Origin: Novosphingobium taihuense
GTDB taxonomy: Bacteria > Pseudomonadota > Alphaproteobacteria > Sphingomonadales > Sphingomonadaceae
Direction: 5' to 3'
DNA: 64,000 nt
Assembly: GCF_007830315.1 (NCBI RefSeq)
Contig: NZ_VLKJ01000005.1
Coordinates: 62,001-126,000, forward strand
Below the pieces are notes generated by a model that did not search any database, was not told the DNA's origin, and saw only the letters and a program-made list of their open reading frames with translations. A program made the position numbers and the translations under genes. Shown piece after piece: positions 23,830 to 32,371 of the stretch; position 1 is the first letter of the stretch; each line of letters starts with the position of its first letter.

Positions 23830-26532
23830 ATGAACGGCAAGGGGATCGGGGTCTCAAGGACCATGCTGAAGCTGGGTTGCTGCGCGCTGGCAATCACAAT
23901 CTCGGGTGCGGCATTTGCGCAGGAAGCGGCGCAGGACACGCCTGAAGAGGCTGCGGCGAGCAACGCCGAGATCATCGTCACGGGCAGCCGCGTGCGTGGC
24001 GAGGCGCCGGTCGGCTCCACCGTCACGACGCTGGGCCGCAAGGAGATCGAGGCTTCGAGCCAGGTCACCGTCGATCGCATGATCAAGGAAATTCCGCAGG
24101 TCTTCGACCTTGGCGTGTCCGAGAACTCGCGCGGGCAATCGGGCGGCAGCGGCAACATCACCTATGGCAACTCGGTCAACCTGCGCGGCATCGGGCCCTA
24201 CGCCACGCTGGTTCTGGTCGACGGGCACCGCGTCACCAACAACAGCCGATCAATCGATCCCTCGGTCATCCCGTCGCTCGGGATCGAGCGCGTGGAAGTC
24301 GTCGCCGATGGCGCTTCGGCAATCTACGGGTCCGACGCGGTGGCGGGCGTGGTCAACCTGATCCCGCGCCGCTCGCTCGATGGTGGTGAAGTGTTTGCCC
24401 GTACCGGCATCTCGAGCCGGGGCGATTTTCATGAATACACCCTTGGCGCCGCGCTGGGCAAAGTGTTCGAACGCGGCCAGATCATGGTCGCCTACGAGCA
24501 TGTCGAACGCTCCAACCTTTCAGGCGACGACCGTGATTTCTTCACCAGCGACCAGCGCCGGTTTGGCGGCGGCGATTATCGCATCGTCCGCTGCGCACCG
24601 GGCAACATCAACGCCAATGGCACGACTTACGCGATTCCCACCAGTGGGGTCACGCAGGGCAGTGCCGGTTCGCTGACTGCAGGCACGCTCAACAAGTGTG
24701 ACGAGCTGGACAATCAGGACCTGATCCCGCGCCAGAAGTATGACTCGGTCAACAGCACCGGCCGCTACGAGCTGACCGACTGGCTCGACGTGTTCTACGA
24801 CGGCTTCTATTCCAAGCGTTCGTTCTACCGCATATCGGCCTATTCGAACGCGCGCCTGACGGTGCCGCAGACCAACGCGTACTTCGTGCGGCCTGCAGGG
24901 TTCACGGGTTCGAGCTACACGCTCGACTACAACTTCCGCGACGACCTGCCGACCAACGATTCCTATGGCTATGCCCGTTCGTGGCAGATCACGCCGGGTA
25001 TCAAGGCCAAGCTGCCCGGAGGCTGGGAAGCCGAAGCCCTGTTCGGCTATGGCAAGACCAACGACTTTTCCGGCTCCTACTTCGGCGTGAACAACGCGGC
25101 GCTCAACGCCGCGCTCGCCAGCAGCGATCCGGCGACGGCGTTCGATCCCTATGGCCTTGGTCGCACCAGCCAGGCCGTGCTTGATGGCATTGCCAACCAG
25201 ATCTTCCTTGCGCCGACCAATGGCCGCCTGCGCACTTATGAAGCGCGCCTCAACGGCGGGCTGTTCGCGCTGCCGGGCGGCGAGGTGAAGCTGGCAACGG
25301 GATACGAGCGGCAGGATTTCAAGGTTGCCCTGGGCTCGGCACGCGGCGCACCCACCAACCCGATCACCTTCCGCAACTTCGGCCGCAAGGTCGACTCGTT
25401 CTATGGCGAGCTGTTCATCCCGGTGTTCGGGCCGGACAATGCCATGCCCGGTTTCCAGCGGCTCGAGATCAACGCCGCTGTCCGCCATGACAAGTACAGC
25501 GACGTTGGCAGCACCACGAACCCCAAGTTCGGCGTGAACTGGGTGCCGTTTGATGGCATCAAGCTGCGCGGCAGCTATGGCACGTCATTCCGTGCGCCGA
25601 CGATCCCCGAGATCTACGGCAATTCGAACAACCTGTTTGGCCAGTCCTATCAAAACCCGGCAGGCGGTGCGCCGCTGCAGGGCTATGCCCTTTCGGGCCC
25701 GAACCTTGATCTGAAGCCCGAAACGGCAACGTCATGGTCGGTCGGTGCGGATTTCGAACCGACCCGCAACTTGCGCTTCTCGGTCACCTATTGGGACGTG
25801 AACTACAAGAACCAGGTGCTGGCGAATCTTTCAAACCTCGCCATCCTTGGCACCGAGGCGCAGTATGCCGGGACCGGCATCATCTTGCGCGGCACCGATG
25901 CGGCAACCCGCGTGCAGCAGTTGCTGGCGCAGGGGATTACGCTAGCGGGTGGCTCCTTCCCCGGTGGCAATCCGGCCAACGTCACCCTGTTCGTTGACGG
26001 TCGCAGCCAGAACCTTGGCGTATCGATCACGCGCGGCTTCGATTTTACCGCGACATGGCGCGCCGAACTTGGCGGTGAGGATGCGCTGACGTTCAACGCT
26101 TCGGGCACGTATCTGACCAAGTATCGCGTGGCGCTGACGCCCAAGGCCCCGCTGATCGATCGGCTGGACTTCATTTTCAATCCGCTGAAGTTCAAGGCGC
26201 GCGGCAGCATTACCTGGGATCACGGGCCGATGACCGCACGCGTCCAGGCAATCCACGTGGGCGGGTACTTCAACAACCTGACCGCAGGCGGGCAGAACGT
26301 GAAGAGCTACACCCCGGTCGACCTCAACCTGACGTTCCGCATCGGTGACCAGCAGGCGAGCGGCTTCTTCGAGAAGGGCATGACGCTCGGCCTCGAAGTG
26401 CGCAATGTGTTCGATACCGATCCGCCTTACGTGAACCTTGCGCCAAGCGGCAACGGCAGCGGAGGCTATGACGCCACGGCCAGCGATCCCATCGGACGGC
26501 TGTTTGCGGTAAGCCTGCGCAAGTCGTTCTGA
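23830..26532 (+). CDS. TonB-dependent receptor, oligomeric/plant-substrate type (module 1)
   Basis: A 900-residue sphingomonad-type receptor. A signal peptide (ending GAAFAQE) is followed by IIVTGSRVRGEAPVGS (TonB box region) and a plug with RMIKEIPQVFD, LRGIGPYATLVLVDGHRV and VEVVADGASAIYGSDAVAGVVN. The large barrel has the IKLRGSYGTSFRAPTIPEIYG element and a terminal Phe. GGAAGGAG precedes the ATG. It is paralogous to the receptor at 41345-43954: both share the CxPGxI...YAIPxxGVT and NPKxGxxWxP segments. Together with the secreted hydrolase and TRAP genes it is the outer-membrane entry step of a catabolic route. Ligand unknown. Confidence 0.9.
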   Translation: MNGKGIGVSRTMLKLGCCALAITISGAAFAQEAAQDTPEEAAASNAEIIVTGSRVRGEAPVGSTVTTLGRKEIEASSQVTVDRMIKEIPQVFDLGVSENSRGQSGGSGNITYGNSVNLRGIGPYATLVLVDGHRVTNNSRSIDPSVIPSLGIERVEVVADGASAIYGSDAVAGVVNLIPRRSLDGGEVFARTGISSRGDFHEYTLGAALGKVFERGQIMVAYEHVERSNLSGDDRDFFTSDQRRFGGGDYRIVRCAPGNINANGTTYAIPTSGVTQGSAGSLTAGTLNKCDELDNQDLIPRQKYDSVNSTGRYELTDWLDVFYDGFYSKRSFYRISAYSNARLTVPQTNAYFVRPAGFTGSSYTLDYNFRDDLPTNDSYGYARSWQITPGIKAKLPGGWEAEALFGYGKTNDFSGSYFGVNNAALNAALASSDPATAFDPYGLGRTSQAVLDGIANQIFLAPTNGRLRTYEARLNGGLFALPGGEVKLATGYERQDFKVALGSARGAPTNPITFRNFGRKVDSFYGELFIPVFGPDNAMPGFQRLEINAAVRHDKYSDVGSTTNPKFGVNWVPFDGIKLRGSYGTSFRAPTIPEIYGNSNNLFGQSYQNPAGGAPLQGYALSGPNLDLKPETATSWSVGADFEPTRNLRFSVTYWDVNYKNQVLANLSNLAILGTEAQYAGTGIILRGTDAATRVQQLLAQGITLAGGSFPGGNPANVTLFVDGRSQNLGVSITRGFDFTATWRAELGGEDALTFNASGTYLTKYRVALTPKAPLIDRLDFIFNPLKFKARGSITWDHGPMTARVQAIHVGGYFNNLTAGGQNVKSYTPVDLNLTFRIGDQQASGFFEKGMTLGLEVRNVFDTDPPYVNLAPSGNGSGGYDATASDPIGRLFAVSLRKSF

Positions 26533-26549
26533 AAGCTGAAGGGTCGCAA

Positions 26550-27653
26550 GTGAAAAGGGCGGTGACGATAGTGCTGGCGGGGGATCTCGTGCTCGATGAG
26601 CCGGATGCCCCGCACTGGCTGGCGGGCATCGCCCCGGCGCTGAAAGGGGCAGACCTTGCGGTCGGTCATCTCGAGGTGCCGCACACCGCGCGGGGGCAGG
26701 AAATGCAAGGCGATGTTCCCGCACCGGGTGCGCCGCCTGAAAACGTCGCGGCGATTGCCGGGGCCGGGTTTCACATGCTGAGCCTTGCCGGAAACCACAT
26801 CGCCGATTGCGGGGCCGATGGCATTGCTGACACGCTTTCGCTCATGGCCGATGCCGGCCTGGTGGGAGCCGGTGCAGGCCTCTCGCTGGCTGAGGCTCGA
26901 AAACCGGCAATCCTTGTCGTCAGTGATCGGCGCATCGGCTTGCTCAGCTACAACTGCGTCGGGCCGGAGAACAGCTGGGCGAGCGAACGGCAGGCGGGGT
27001 GCGCCTATCTGCGGATCGAGACCGCCGATGGAGCGCCGATTGCGCCTGCCGCCGATCTTGTCCGGGTGACGGACGAGGCGCTTGAGGTCTTGAGGGCGGA
27101 CATTGCAGCCCTGCGGGAGAAGGCAGATTTCGTGATGATCGCGCTGCACAAGGGGGTGGTCCACACACCGGCGCGTCTTGCACCCTATGAGCGCGCCATC
27201 AGCCACGCGGCCATCGATGCCGGGGCCGATGTGGTGATCGGGCATCATGCCCACATCGTGCGCGGGATCGAGTTCCACCGCAGCAAGCCGATCTTCCACG
27301 GCCTTGGCAACGGCTGTGTGGTGACAAGCGCGCTTAGCCCCGCACAGGACCATCCCGCCCGCCGCGAATGGGCAGAGCGGCGCAAGGCGCTGTTCGGGTT
27401 CGAACCGGACCCGGCCTATACGCTCGCGCCGTTTCACCCGGAGGCGGTCAATGCCATGCTGGGCCGGCTGACGGTACATGACGATGGACGGATCGAAGCC
27501 GGAATCATCCCGGTGGACGTGATTGCGCCCGGAAGGCCGGTGCTGGCCGAAGCGGAGAGGAAAGACGCGATCGCCCGATATATCGAAAACATCACCGCGG
27601 CGGCAGGTCTGCCGCCCATCACCATCGCCCATGATGGCACGGTGAGCGCATGA
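26550..27653 (+). CDS. CapA-family (PGA_cap) metallophosphatase-like protein, module 1
   Basis: A 367-residue calcineurin-like fold protein of the CapA/PgsA type. The metal-site motifs are in place: GDLVLD (D12), GHLEVP (E42), LAGNHIAD (N82, H83) and VIGHHAHIVRG. It has no signal peptide or membrane anchor, unlike capsule-synthesis CapA, so it acts in the cytoplasm. It lies 17 bases after a TonB receptor gene and overlaps the TRAP small subunit (ATGA). A paralogue sits in module 2 (39126-40247), which points to a catabolic hydrolase rather than a capsule role. The reaction is unknown. Confidence 0.82.
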   Translation: MKRAVTIVLAGDLVLDEPDAPHWLAGIAPALKGADLAVGHLEVPHTARGQEMQGDVPAPGAPPENVAAIAGAGFHMLSLAGNHIADCGADGIADTLSLMADAGLVGAGAGLSLAEARKPAILVVSDRRIGLLSYNCVGPENSWASERQAGCAYLRIETADGAPIAPAADLVRVTDEALEVLRADIAALREKADFVMIALHKGVVHTPARLAPYERAISHAAIDAGADVVIGHHAHIVRGIEFHRSKPIFHGLGNGCVVTSALSPAQDHPARREWAERRKALFGFEPDPAYTLAPFHPEAVNAMLGRLTVHDDGRIEAGIIPVDVIAPGRPVLAEAERKDAIARYIENITAAAGLPPITIAHDGTVSA

Positions 27654-28099
27654 GCGTGGTGCGCAAGGCGATCATCCTGATCGGCGGCATCGCTCTTTTG
27701 GGCGCAACCGCGACCGATACCGTGGCCGTGATCGGCCGGCATATCGGACTGCCGCTGCGCGGCTCGATCGAACTGGTCCAGCTCTTCGTCCTCATCGCCG
27801 GGTCGCTGGCCTTGCTGGTGGCTACGGCGGAACAGGCGCATGCCAAGGTGCATATGGTGGTGGACCGCATGGGCGATGCCGGAAAGGCCGTCATGGCGCG
27901 GCTCTCCGGGATGCTGGGCGCGGTGTTCTTTGCCGGGCTTCTCGCCGGATCGCTTTGGCTCATGGCTGATCTGTGGAACGGACACGAACAGAGCGAGCTG
28001 CTCGGCATTTCGTGGCGCCTGATGCGCCTGTTCGCCAACCTTGCATTGCTGACGACTATCGCGGTGCTCCTCAATCAGGCCGTCAGGGGGCGCAAGTGA
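27650..28099 (+). CDS. TRAP transporter small membrane subunit (DctQ-like)
   Basis: A 149-residue protein with four predicted membrane helices (IILIGGIALLGATATDTVAVI; LVQLFVLIAGSLALLVATA; MLGAVFFAGLLAGSLWLM; LFANLALLTTIAVLL) and the conserved AHxKVHMVVD segment of DctQ proteins. Together with DctM and a periplasmic DctP it imports organic acids with Na+/H+. It overlaps the CapA-like gene (ATGA) and the DctM gene (TGATG). Confidence 0.87.
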   Translation: MSVVRKAIILIGGIALLGATATDTVAVIGRHIGLPLRGSIELVQLFVLIAGSLALLVATAEQAHAKVHMVVDRMGDAGKAVMARLSGMLGAVFFAGLLAGSLWLMADLWNGHEQSELLGISWRLMRLFANLALLTTIAVLLNQAVRGRK

Positions 28100-29406
28100 T
28101 GTTTGCGACTCCGACGACCGGCATTGTCGGTGTCCTGATCCTTTTTGCGCTGCTGCTGTCGGGCCTTCCCATCGGCGTGGCATTGGGCCTCGTCGGCCTT
28201 GGCGGGCTGTGCCTCGTGCTCGGGCTTGAACCGGCACTGATCAAGGGCGGCGTGGTGCTGGTCGATACGCTGACCCGCTACGAACTCGGCACGCTGCCGC
28301 TGTTCATGTTCATGGCGCACCTGTTCTTTTCCTCCAACGCCAGCCGGGATCTGTTCGATGCAGCCGCGAAGATGGTCGGCCATCGGCGCGGCGGGCTGGC
28401 CTATGCTTCGGTCGGCGGCTGTGCGGGCTTCGGGGCGATCAACGGGTCGAGCCTCGCCACGGCAGCGACCATCGGCCTCGTTGCCCTGCCGGAAATGCGC
28501 AAGCGCGGCTATTCGGATGCGCTGGCAACAGGTACGGTTGCGGCGGGCGGCACGCTGGGCCAGATGATCCCGCCTTCGGGCGCGCTGATCGTGTTCGGGA
28601 TCATCGCCGAACAGTCCATCGGCAAGCTGTTCACCGCCGCCATCGTGCCGGGGCTGACGCAGGCGCTGTTCTATTGCGCGGTGATCTGGATTGCCGTGCG
28701 CCTGCGCCCGCACATCGCCCCTGCCAGCGAGCGTGCCTCGTGGGCGGAGCGCTGGCAGGCCATCGGCAGGATCGCAGACATGATCGTGCTGATCGCGCTG
28801 GTCATCGGCGGCATTGCGCTCGGCTGGTTCAGCCCGTCCGAGGCTGCCTCCATCGGCGCGGCGGGCGCGCTGGCCATTGCCGCGTGGCGCAGGCGCCTCA
28901 ACCGCGCGATGCTGATGCAGGCCTTCGAGGAAACCCTGCGCACCAGCGGGTTGATCCTGATGGTCATCATCGGTGCGCTGGTGTTCTCGGTGTTCGTTTC
29001 GGTAACGGGCCTTACCGATGCCATAGGCGCATGGGTCACGGGCCTTGGCCTCGGCACCATACCTACGCTGATCCTTGTCGCGGTGATCCTGTTGCTGCTT
29101 GGCTCGGTGCTCGATGGCCTCGCGCTGATGCTGCTGACCACGCCGATCCTGCTGCCGGTGGTCGAAGGCGTCGGCATGTCGGCCATCTGGTTCGGCATCT
29201 TCCTGTGCCGCGCCATGGAAATCGGCTTCGTCCACCCGCCACTGGGCATGAACCTGTTCGTGATCCAGGGCGTGGCCAAGGACGTTTCCATTAACCGCAT
29301 CTTCAAGGGCGTGCTGCCGTTCCTGGCAAGCGATCTGCTGCATCTCCTCATCCTGATCCTGTTCCCTGCCCTCGCGCTGGGGCTGCCCGAATTGCTTGGA
29401 AACTGA
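28099..29406 (+). CDS. TRAP transporter large permease subunit (DctM-like)
   Basis: A 435-residue inner-membrane protein with about 12 helices. DctM marks are GLPIGVALGLVGLGGL at the N-terminus, GCAGFGAINGSSLATAATIGLVALPEMRKRGY, GTVAAGGTLGQMIPPSG and the C-terminal MEIGFVHPPLGMNLFV. It forms the transport pathway. The start ATG overlaps the DctQ stop by one base. The matching binding protein is encoded four genes downstream, an unusual split by CoA-pathway genes. Confidence 0.93.
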   Translation: MFATPTTGIVGVLILFALLLSGLPIGVALGLVGLGGLCLVLGLEPALIKGGVVLVDTLTRYELGTLPLFMFMAHLFFSSNASRDLFDAAAKMVGHRRGGLAYASVGGCAGFGAINGSSLATAATIGLVALPEMRKRGYSDALATGTVAAGGTLGQMIPPSGALIVFGIIAEQSIGKLFTAAIVPGLTQALFYCAVIWIAVRLRPHIAPASERASWAERWQAIGRIADMIVLIALVIGGIALGWFSPSEAASIGAAGALAIAAWRRRLNRAMLMQAFEETLRTSGLILMVIIGALVFSVFVSVTGLTDAIGAWVTGLGLGTIPTLILVAVILLLLGSVLDGLALMLLTTPILLPVVEGVGMSAIWFGIFLCRAMEIGFVHPPLGMNLFVIQGVAKDVSINRIFKGVLPFLASDLLHLLILILFPALALGLPELLGN

Positions 29407-29408
29407 CC

Positions 29409-30287
29409 ATGTTTGCTTACGCCGGACCAAACCTGCCGCATGACCTGTTCGAGGCGACGGGCCGCAATGCCGGGCCGCTGACGTGGAACATCGACCGCGC
29501 GATGCCTGCGGCGGATCGCTGGCTGGAAAGCAAGTTCGCGCCATGGACCCGCTCGACGCTGCAGGACTGGGCGGACGGCGCGCTCGATCATCTTGAAGCG
29601 GTCGTGTTCTCCCGCGCCGACGACAGCGCGCAGCGGCTTTACTACTACCTGTGCGAATTGCGCCGCGCGGGGTCGATCAGGGGGCCAGAACCGCTGGTGC
29701 TCGATATCGCCAAGAGCCCGCGCGAAAGCAGCATTGCCCGTGACGAGGTGGCCCTGCGCAAGCTGGCGGAGCGGTTCGGCGTGGACGAAGCGGCGCTTTC
29801 CGTTGCCATCCTCGCCGGAAATGAAAAGCGGGCGGCTTCAACGATCGAGCCTCTTGGCGAAAAGGTCTGCCTCATCGCGGGAAGCCCGCTGCCTGATGCG
29901 CGGATGCACCGCATGGTGGCGCGATCAGGGTGGAGCGCGGTCGGGCGCACCTTGGCCGACGAATGGCAGGACGCTGGAAACTTGGTGGATGAAGACGGTG
30001 ATTCCTTCGCTGCGCTCGCCCGACAGCTCCACGCCCGTCGCCTCGACACGCGCGGTTTCTTCGACCGGTCGGGCGCGCTGACAGACGTTGCGCGGAATTC
30101 GGGCGCAAATGCCGCGATCCTGTGGCTGATCGAGGAGGACGACACGACCGTGTGGCACCTGCCCGCGATGCGCACCGCGCTCGAGGCGCAAGGCCTGCCT
30201 GTCATGGTGGCCACCCGGCGCGATTGGTCCTGTGCTGACGGGATAGACACCGAAATTGCCGCCTTCCTTGCAGGAGTAGCCTCGTGA
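29409..30287 (+). CDS. 2-hydroxyacyl-CoA dehydratase-like protein, D-component (small subunit)
   Basis: A 292-residue protein of the HgdB/BcrB-like D-component family. Recognisable blocks are VVFSRADDSAQRLYYYLCELRR, LAGNEKRAA..., LIAGSPLPD and GANAAILWLIEEDDTTVWHLPAMR...LEAQGLPVMVATR. In active family members the first block normally starts with a cysteine-containing motif (SCDS-like); here that position reads RADDS (A70). The remaining cysteines are few (C82, C154 and one near the C-terminus). Either the cluster site is altered or the subunit is structural. It pairs with the protein at 32368-33669, separated by a CoA-transferase. No ATP-dependent activator gene is seen. The family assignment is fairly sure, the reaction is not. 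Confidence 0.68.
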   Translation: MFAYAGPNLPHDLFEATGRNAGPLTWNIDRAMPAADRWLESKFAPWTRSTLQDWADGALDHLEAVVFSRADDSAQRLYYYLCELRRAGSIRGPEPLVLDIAKSPRESSIARDEVALRKLAERFGVDEAALSVAILAGNEKRAASTIEPLGEKVCLIAGSPLPDARMHRMVARSGWSAVGRTLADEWQDAGNLVDEDGDSFAALARQLHARRLDTRGFFDRSGALTDVARNSGANAAILWLIEEDDTTVWHLPAMRTALEAQGLPVMVATRRDWSCADGIDTEIAAFLAGVAS

Positions 30288-32371
30288 AGCCGCTCACTGG
30301 ACATCGCGTCGCCGTACTCGGCGGCATGGCGGATCGGGCGCTGGCGCGCTTCCTCGCCTCGCTGGGCGCGGAACTTGGCGGGCCGGTCGAAGGCGCATCG
30401 TTCGTGATCGATGACCTTGGGCTCGAAGGCCTCGCTGGCGTGAGCATCCCGGAAGGTGCCGTGCATGTTTCGGTCACCCCGTTCGGCTCGGGCGGGCCGC
30501 AATCGGCGTGGAAGGGCGGTGAGCTGGTCGCGTCGGCCATGGGCGGGGCCTTGCGCGTGACCGGCGAACCCGGCCTGCCGCCGGTCAAGGAGGCCGGGGA
30601 CGCCTGCACGTTCCACGCTGACATGGTTGCCGCCTCGGGCGCGCTGGCAGCGCACTATGCGCGCGGATCGCACGGCAAGGGGCAGCACGTCGACGTTTCG
30701 ATCCAGCAGGTCGCCTTCAGCCGCAATTTCAACGGCGTGCTGGTCTGGCAGTTCGACAAGCGCAAGCTCATGCGCGTGGGCGGCGCCCTTGCCTATGGCA
30801 AGGCGACGGTGCGGGCGATCTGGCGCCTTGCCGATGGCTGGTGCTTCCATTCGCTGATGACCGGCCGCCTCGGCGCTCCGGCCAACCAGGCGCTGTCAGA
30901 CTGGATCGACGAAGTGGGCATGCCCAACCCGCTCGCGGGGACAGACTGGCTCTCCTACAACCGGTCCACCCTGCCTGCAGACACCCGCGCCGTGTGGGAA
31001 GCGGCCATTGCCGCCTTCTTCCTTTCGCGCACCAAGCACGAGATCGCGACCGAAGGCCTGCGGCGCGGGATCAACGCCTGCGTGGCCAATGAACCCGCTG
31101 ACGTGCTGGCTGATCCGCACCTGGCGGCGCGCGGGTTCTTCGATACGCCTGATGGCCTGCCCGAACGCTTTGCCTCGTTCCGCGAAGGCAGCACGCAGGT
31201 TGCTGCGCCCGCCATCCACACCGGCACCCGTCCGGGGCCGCTCTCGGGCGTTAAGGTGCTCGATTTCGCGTGGGCGCTGGTCGGCTCGATCACCACCAAG
31301 ACGCTGGGCGATCTTGGCGCGGAGATCGTCAAGATCGAGACGCGCACCCGGCCCGATCTGGCGCGTCTGGACGTGCAGGTTTCGGCCTCGAAGCCCGGCA
31401 ACTGGGACGACAAGCCGTGGTTTGCGCACCTCAATACCTCCAAGCGCAGTGTCTCGCTCAACATGAAGAAGGCAGAGGCACGCGAGCTGATCGATCCGCT
31501 GATCGATTGGGCAGATGTAGTGGTGGAGAATTTCTCGCCCGGCACGATGGCGAAGCTGGGCCTCGATTACGACAGCCTTGCGCTGCGCAATCCCGGCATT
31601 GTCATGGTCTCGGGCAGCGTGTTCGGCCAGACCGGGCTGATGGCGCAGGAGTGGGGCGTCGATGGTACGGGCGGTGCGCTATCGGGCCGCACCTACCTGA
31701 CTGGCTGGCCGGATCGCGATCCGGTGATCCCCGGCGCAGTGCCGTTCGGCGATGTGATCGTGCCCTATGTCATGGCGGCAGGGGTCGCGGGCGCGCTGCA
31801 ATATCGGCGCGAGACCGGACGTGGCTGCCATATCGACGCTTCGATGTACGAGATCTGCGTGCAGCAGATGCGCGATTACCTCGCCATGGCGAAAAGTGGT
31901 GCGCGCCCGCAACGCATGGGCAATGCCGATGCGCGGGTGTTCTGGCAGGACGTGCTCCCTGCGGCTGGCGAGGATCGCTGGGTGGCGATTTCCTGCCCGA
32001 CGCAGGACGACCACGCAAGGCTGCTGGCGCTGACCGGCGCAGACCCTGCCGCATGGACGATAACCCGCGAGGATCACGCCATCGCCACGGAACTTCAGGC
32101 CCATGGCATTGCCTGCGGCGTGGTTCAGGATTGCGAGGACATGATCGAGTGCGATGCCCAGTTGATCGGGCGTGGCGCGCTGGTCACGCTTGACCACCCG
32201 CTGCTCGGGCCATTCGGCCACATCGCCACCCCGCTGCGCTTCTCGCGCGATGCGTTCGAGCCGTTCCGCGCGCCCGGCATGGGTGAGCACGTCCATGAAA
32301 TCGCGCGCGATCTGTGCGGCCTGTCAGAGGCCCGGATCGCCGAACTTGAACACGCAGGAGTTTTCCAGTGA
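30284..32371 (+). CDS. Double-domain CaiB/BaiF (class III) CoA-transferase
   Basis: A 695-residue tandem fusion. Domain 2 (about 318-690) is a complete class III CoA-transferase: VKVLDFAWALVGSITTKTLGDLGAEIVKIE, DVVVENFSPGTMAKLG, and the catalytic Asp D490 in VPFGDVIVPY. Domain 1 (about 1-310) keeps GDACTFHADMVAASGALAAHYARG but is about 60 residues shorter ahead of its Asp (D106) and lacks the usual N-terminal CoA-binding segment. It may therefore be a non-catalytic partner of the interlocked dimer fold. It would move CoA from a donor thioester to the imported acid. GTG start with AGGAG; both ends overlap neighbours by GTGA. Confidence 0.87.
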   Translation: MKPLTGHRVAVLGGMADRALARFLASLGAELGGPVEGASFVIDDLGLEGLAGVSIPEGAVHVSVTPFGSGGPQSAWKGGELVASAMGGALRVTGEPGLPPVKEAGDACTFHADMVAASGALAAHYARGSHGKGQHVDVSIQQVAFSRNFNGVLVWQFDKRKLMRVGGALAYGKATVRAIWRLADGWCFHSLMTGRLGAPANQALSDWIDEVGMPNPLAGTDWLSYNRSTLPADTRAVWEAAIAAFFLSRTKHEIATEGLRRGINACVANEPADVLADPHLAARGFFDTPDGLPERFASFREGSTQVAAPAIHTGTRPGPLSGVKVLDFAWALVGSITTKTLGDLGAEIVKIETRTRPDLARLDVQVSASKPGNWDDKPWFAHLNTSKRSVSLNMKKAEARELIDPLIDWADVVVENFSPGTMAKLGLDYDSLALRNPGIVMVSGSVFGQTGLMAQEWGVDGTGGALSGRTYLTGWPDRDPVIPGAVPFGDVIVPYVMAAGVAGALQYRRETGRGCHIDASMYEICVQQMRDYLAMAKSGARPQRMGNADARVFWQDVLPAAGEDRWVAISCPTQDDHARLLALTGADPAAWTITREDHAIATELQAHGIACGVVQDCEDMIECDAQLIGRGALVTLDHPLLGPFGHIATPLRFSRDAFEPFRAPGMGEHVHEIARDLCGLSEARIAELEHAGVFQ

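Noticed and set aside
28075..29544. 489-codon open frame opposite DctM
   Set aside because: Rich in Gln/Arg/His runs that arise from the reverse complement of membrane-helix codons.
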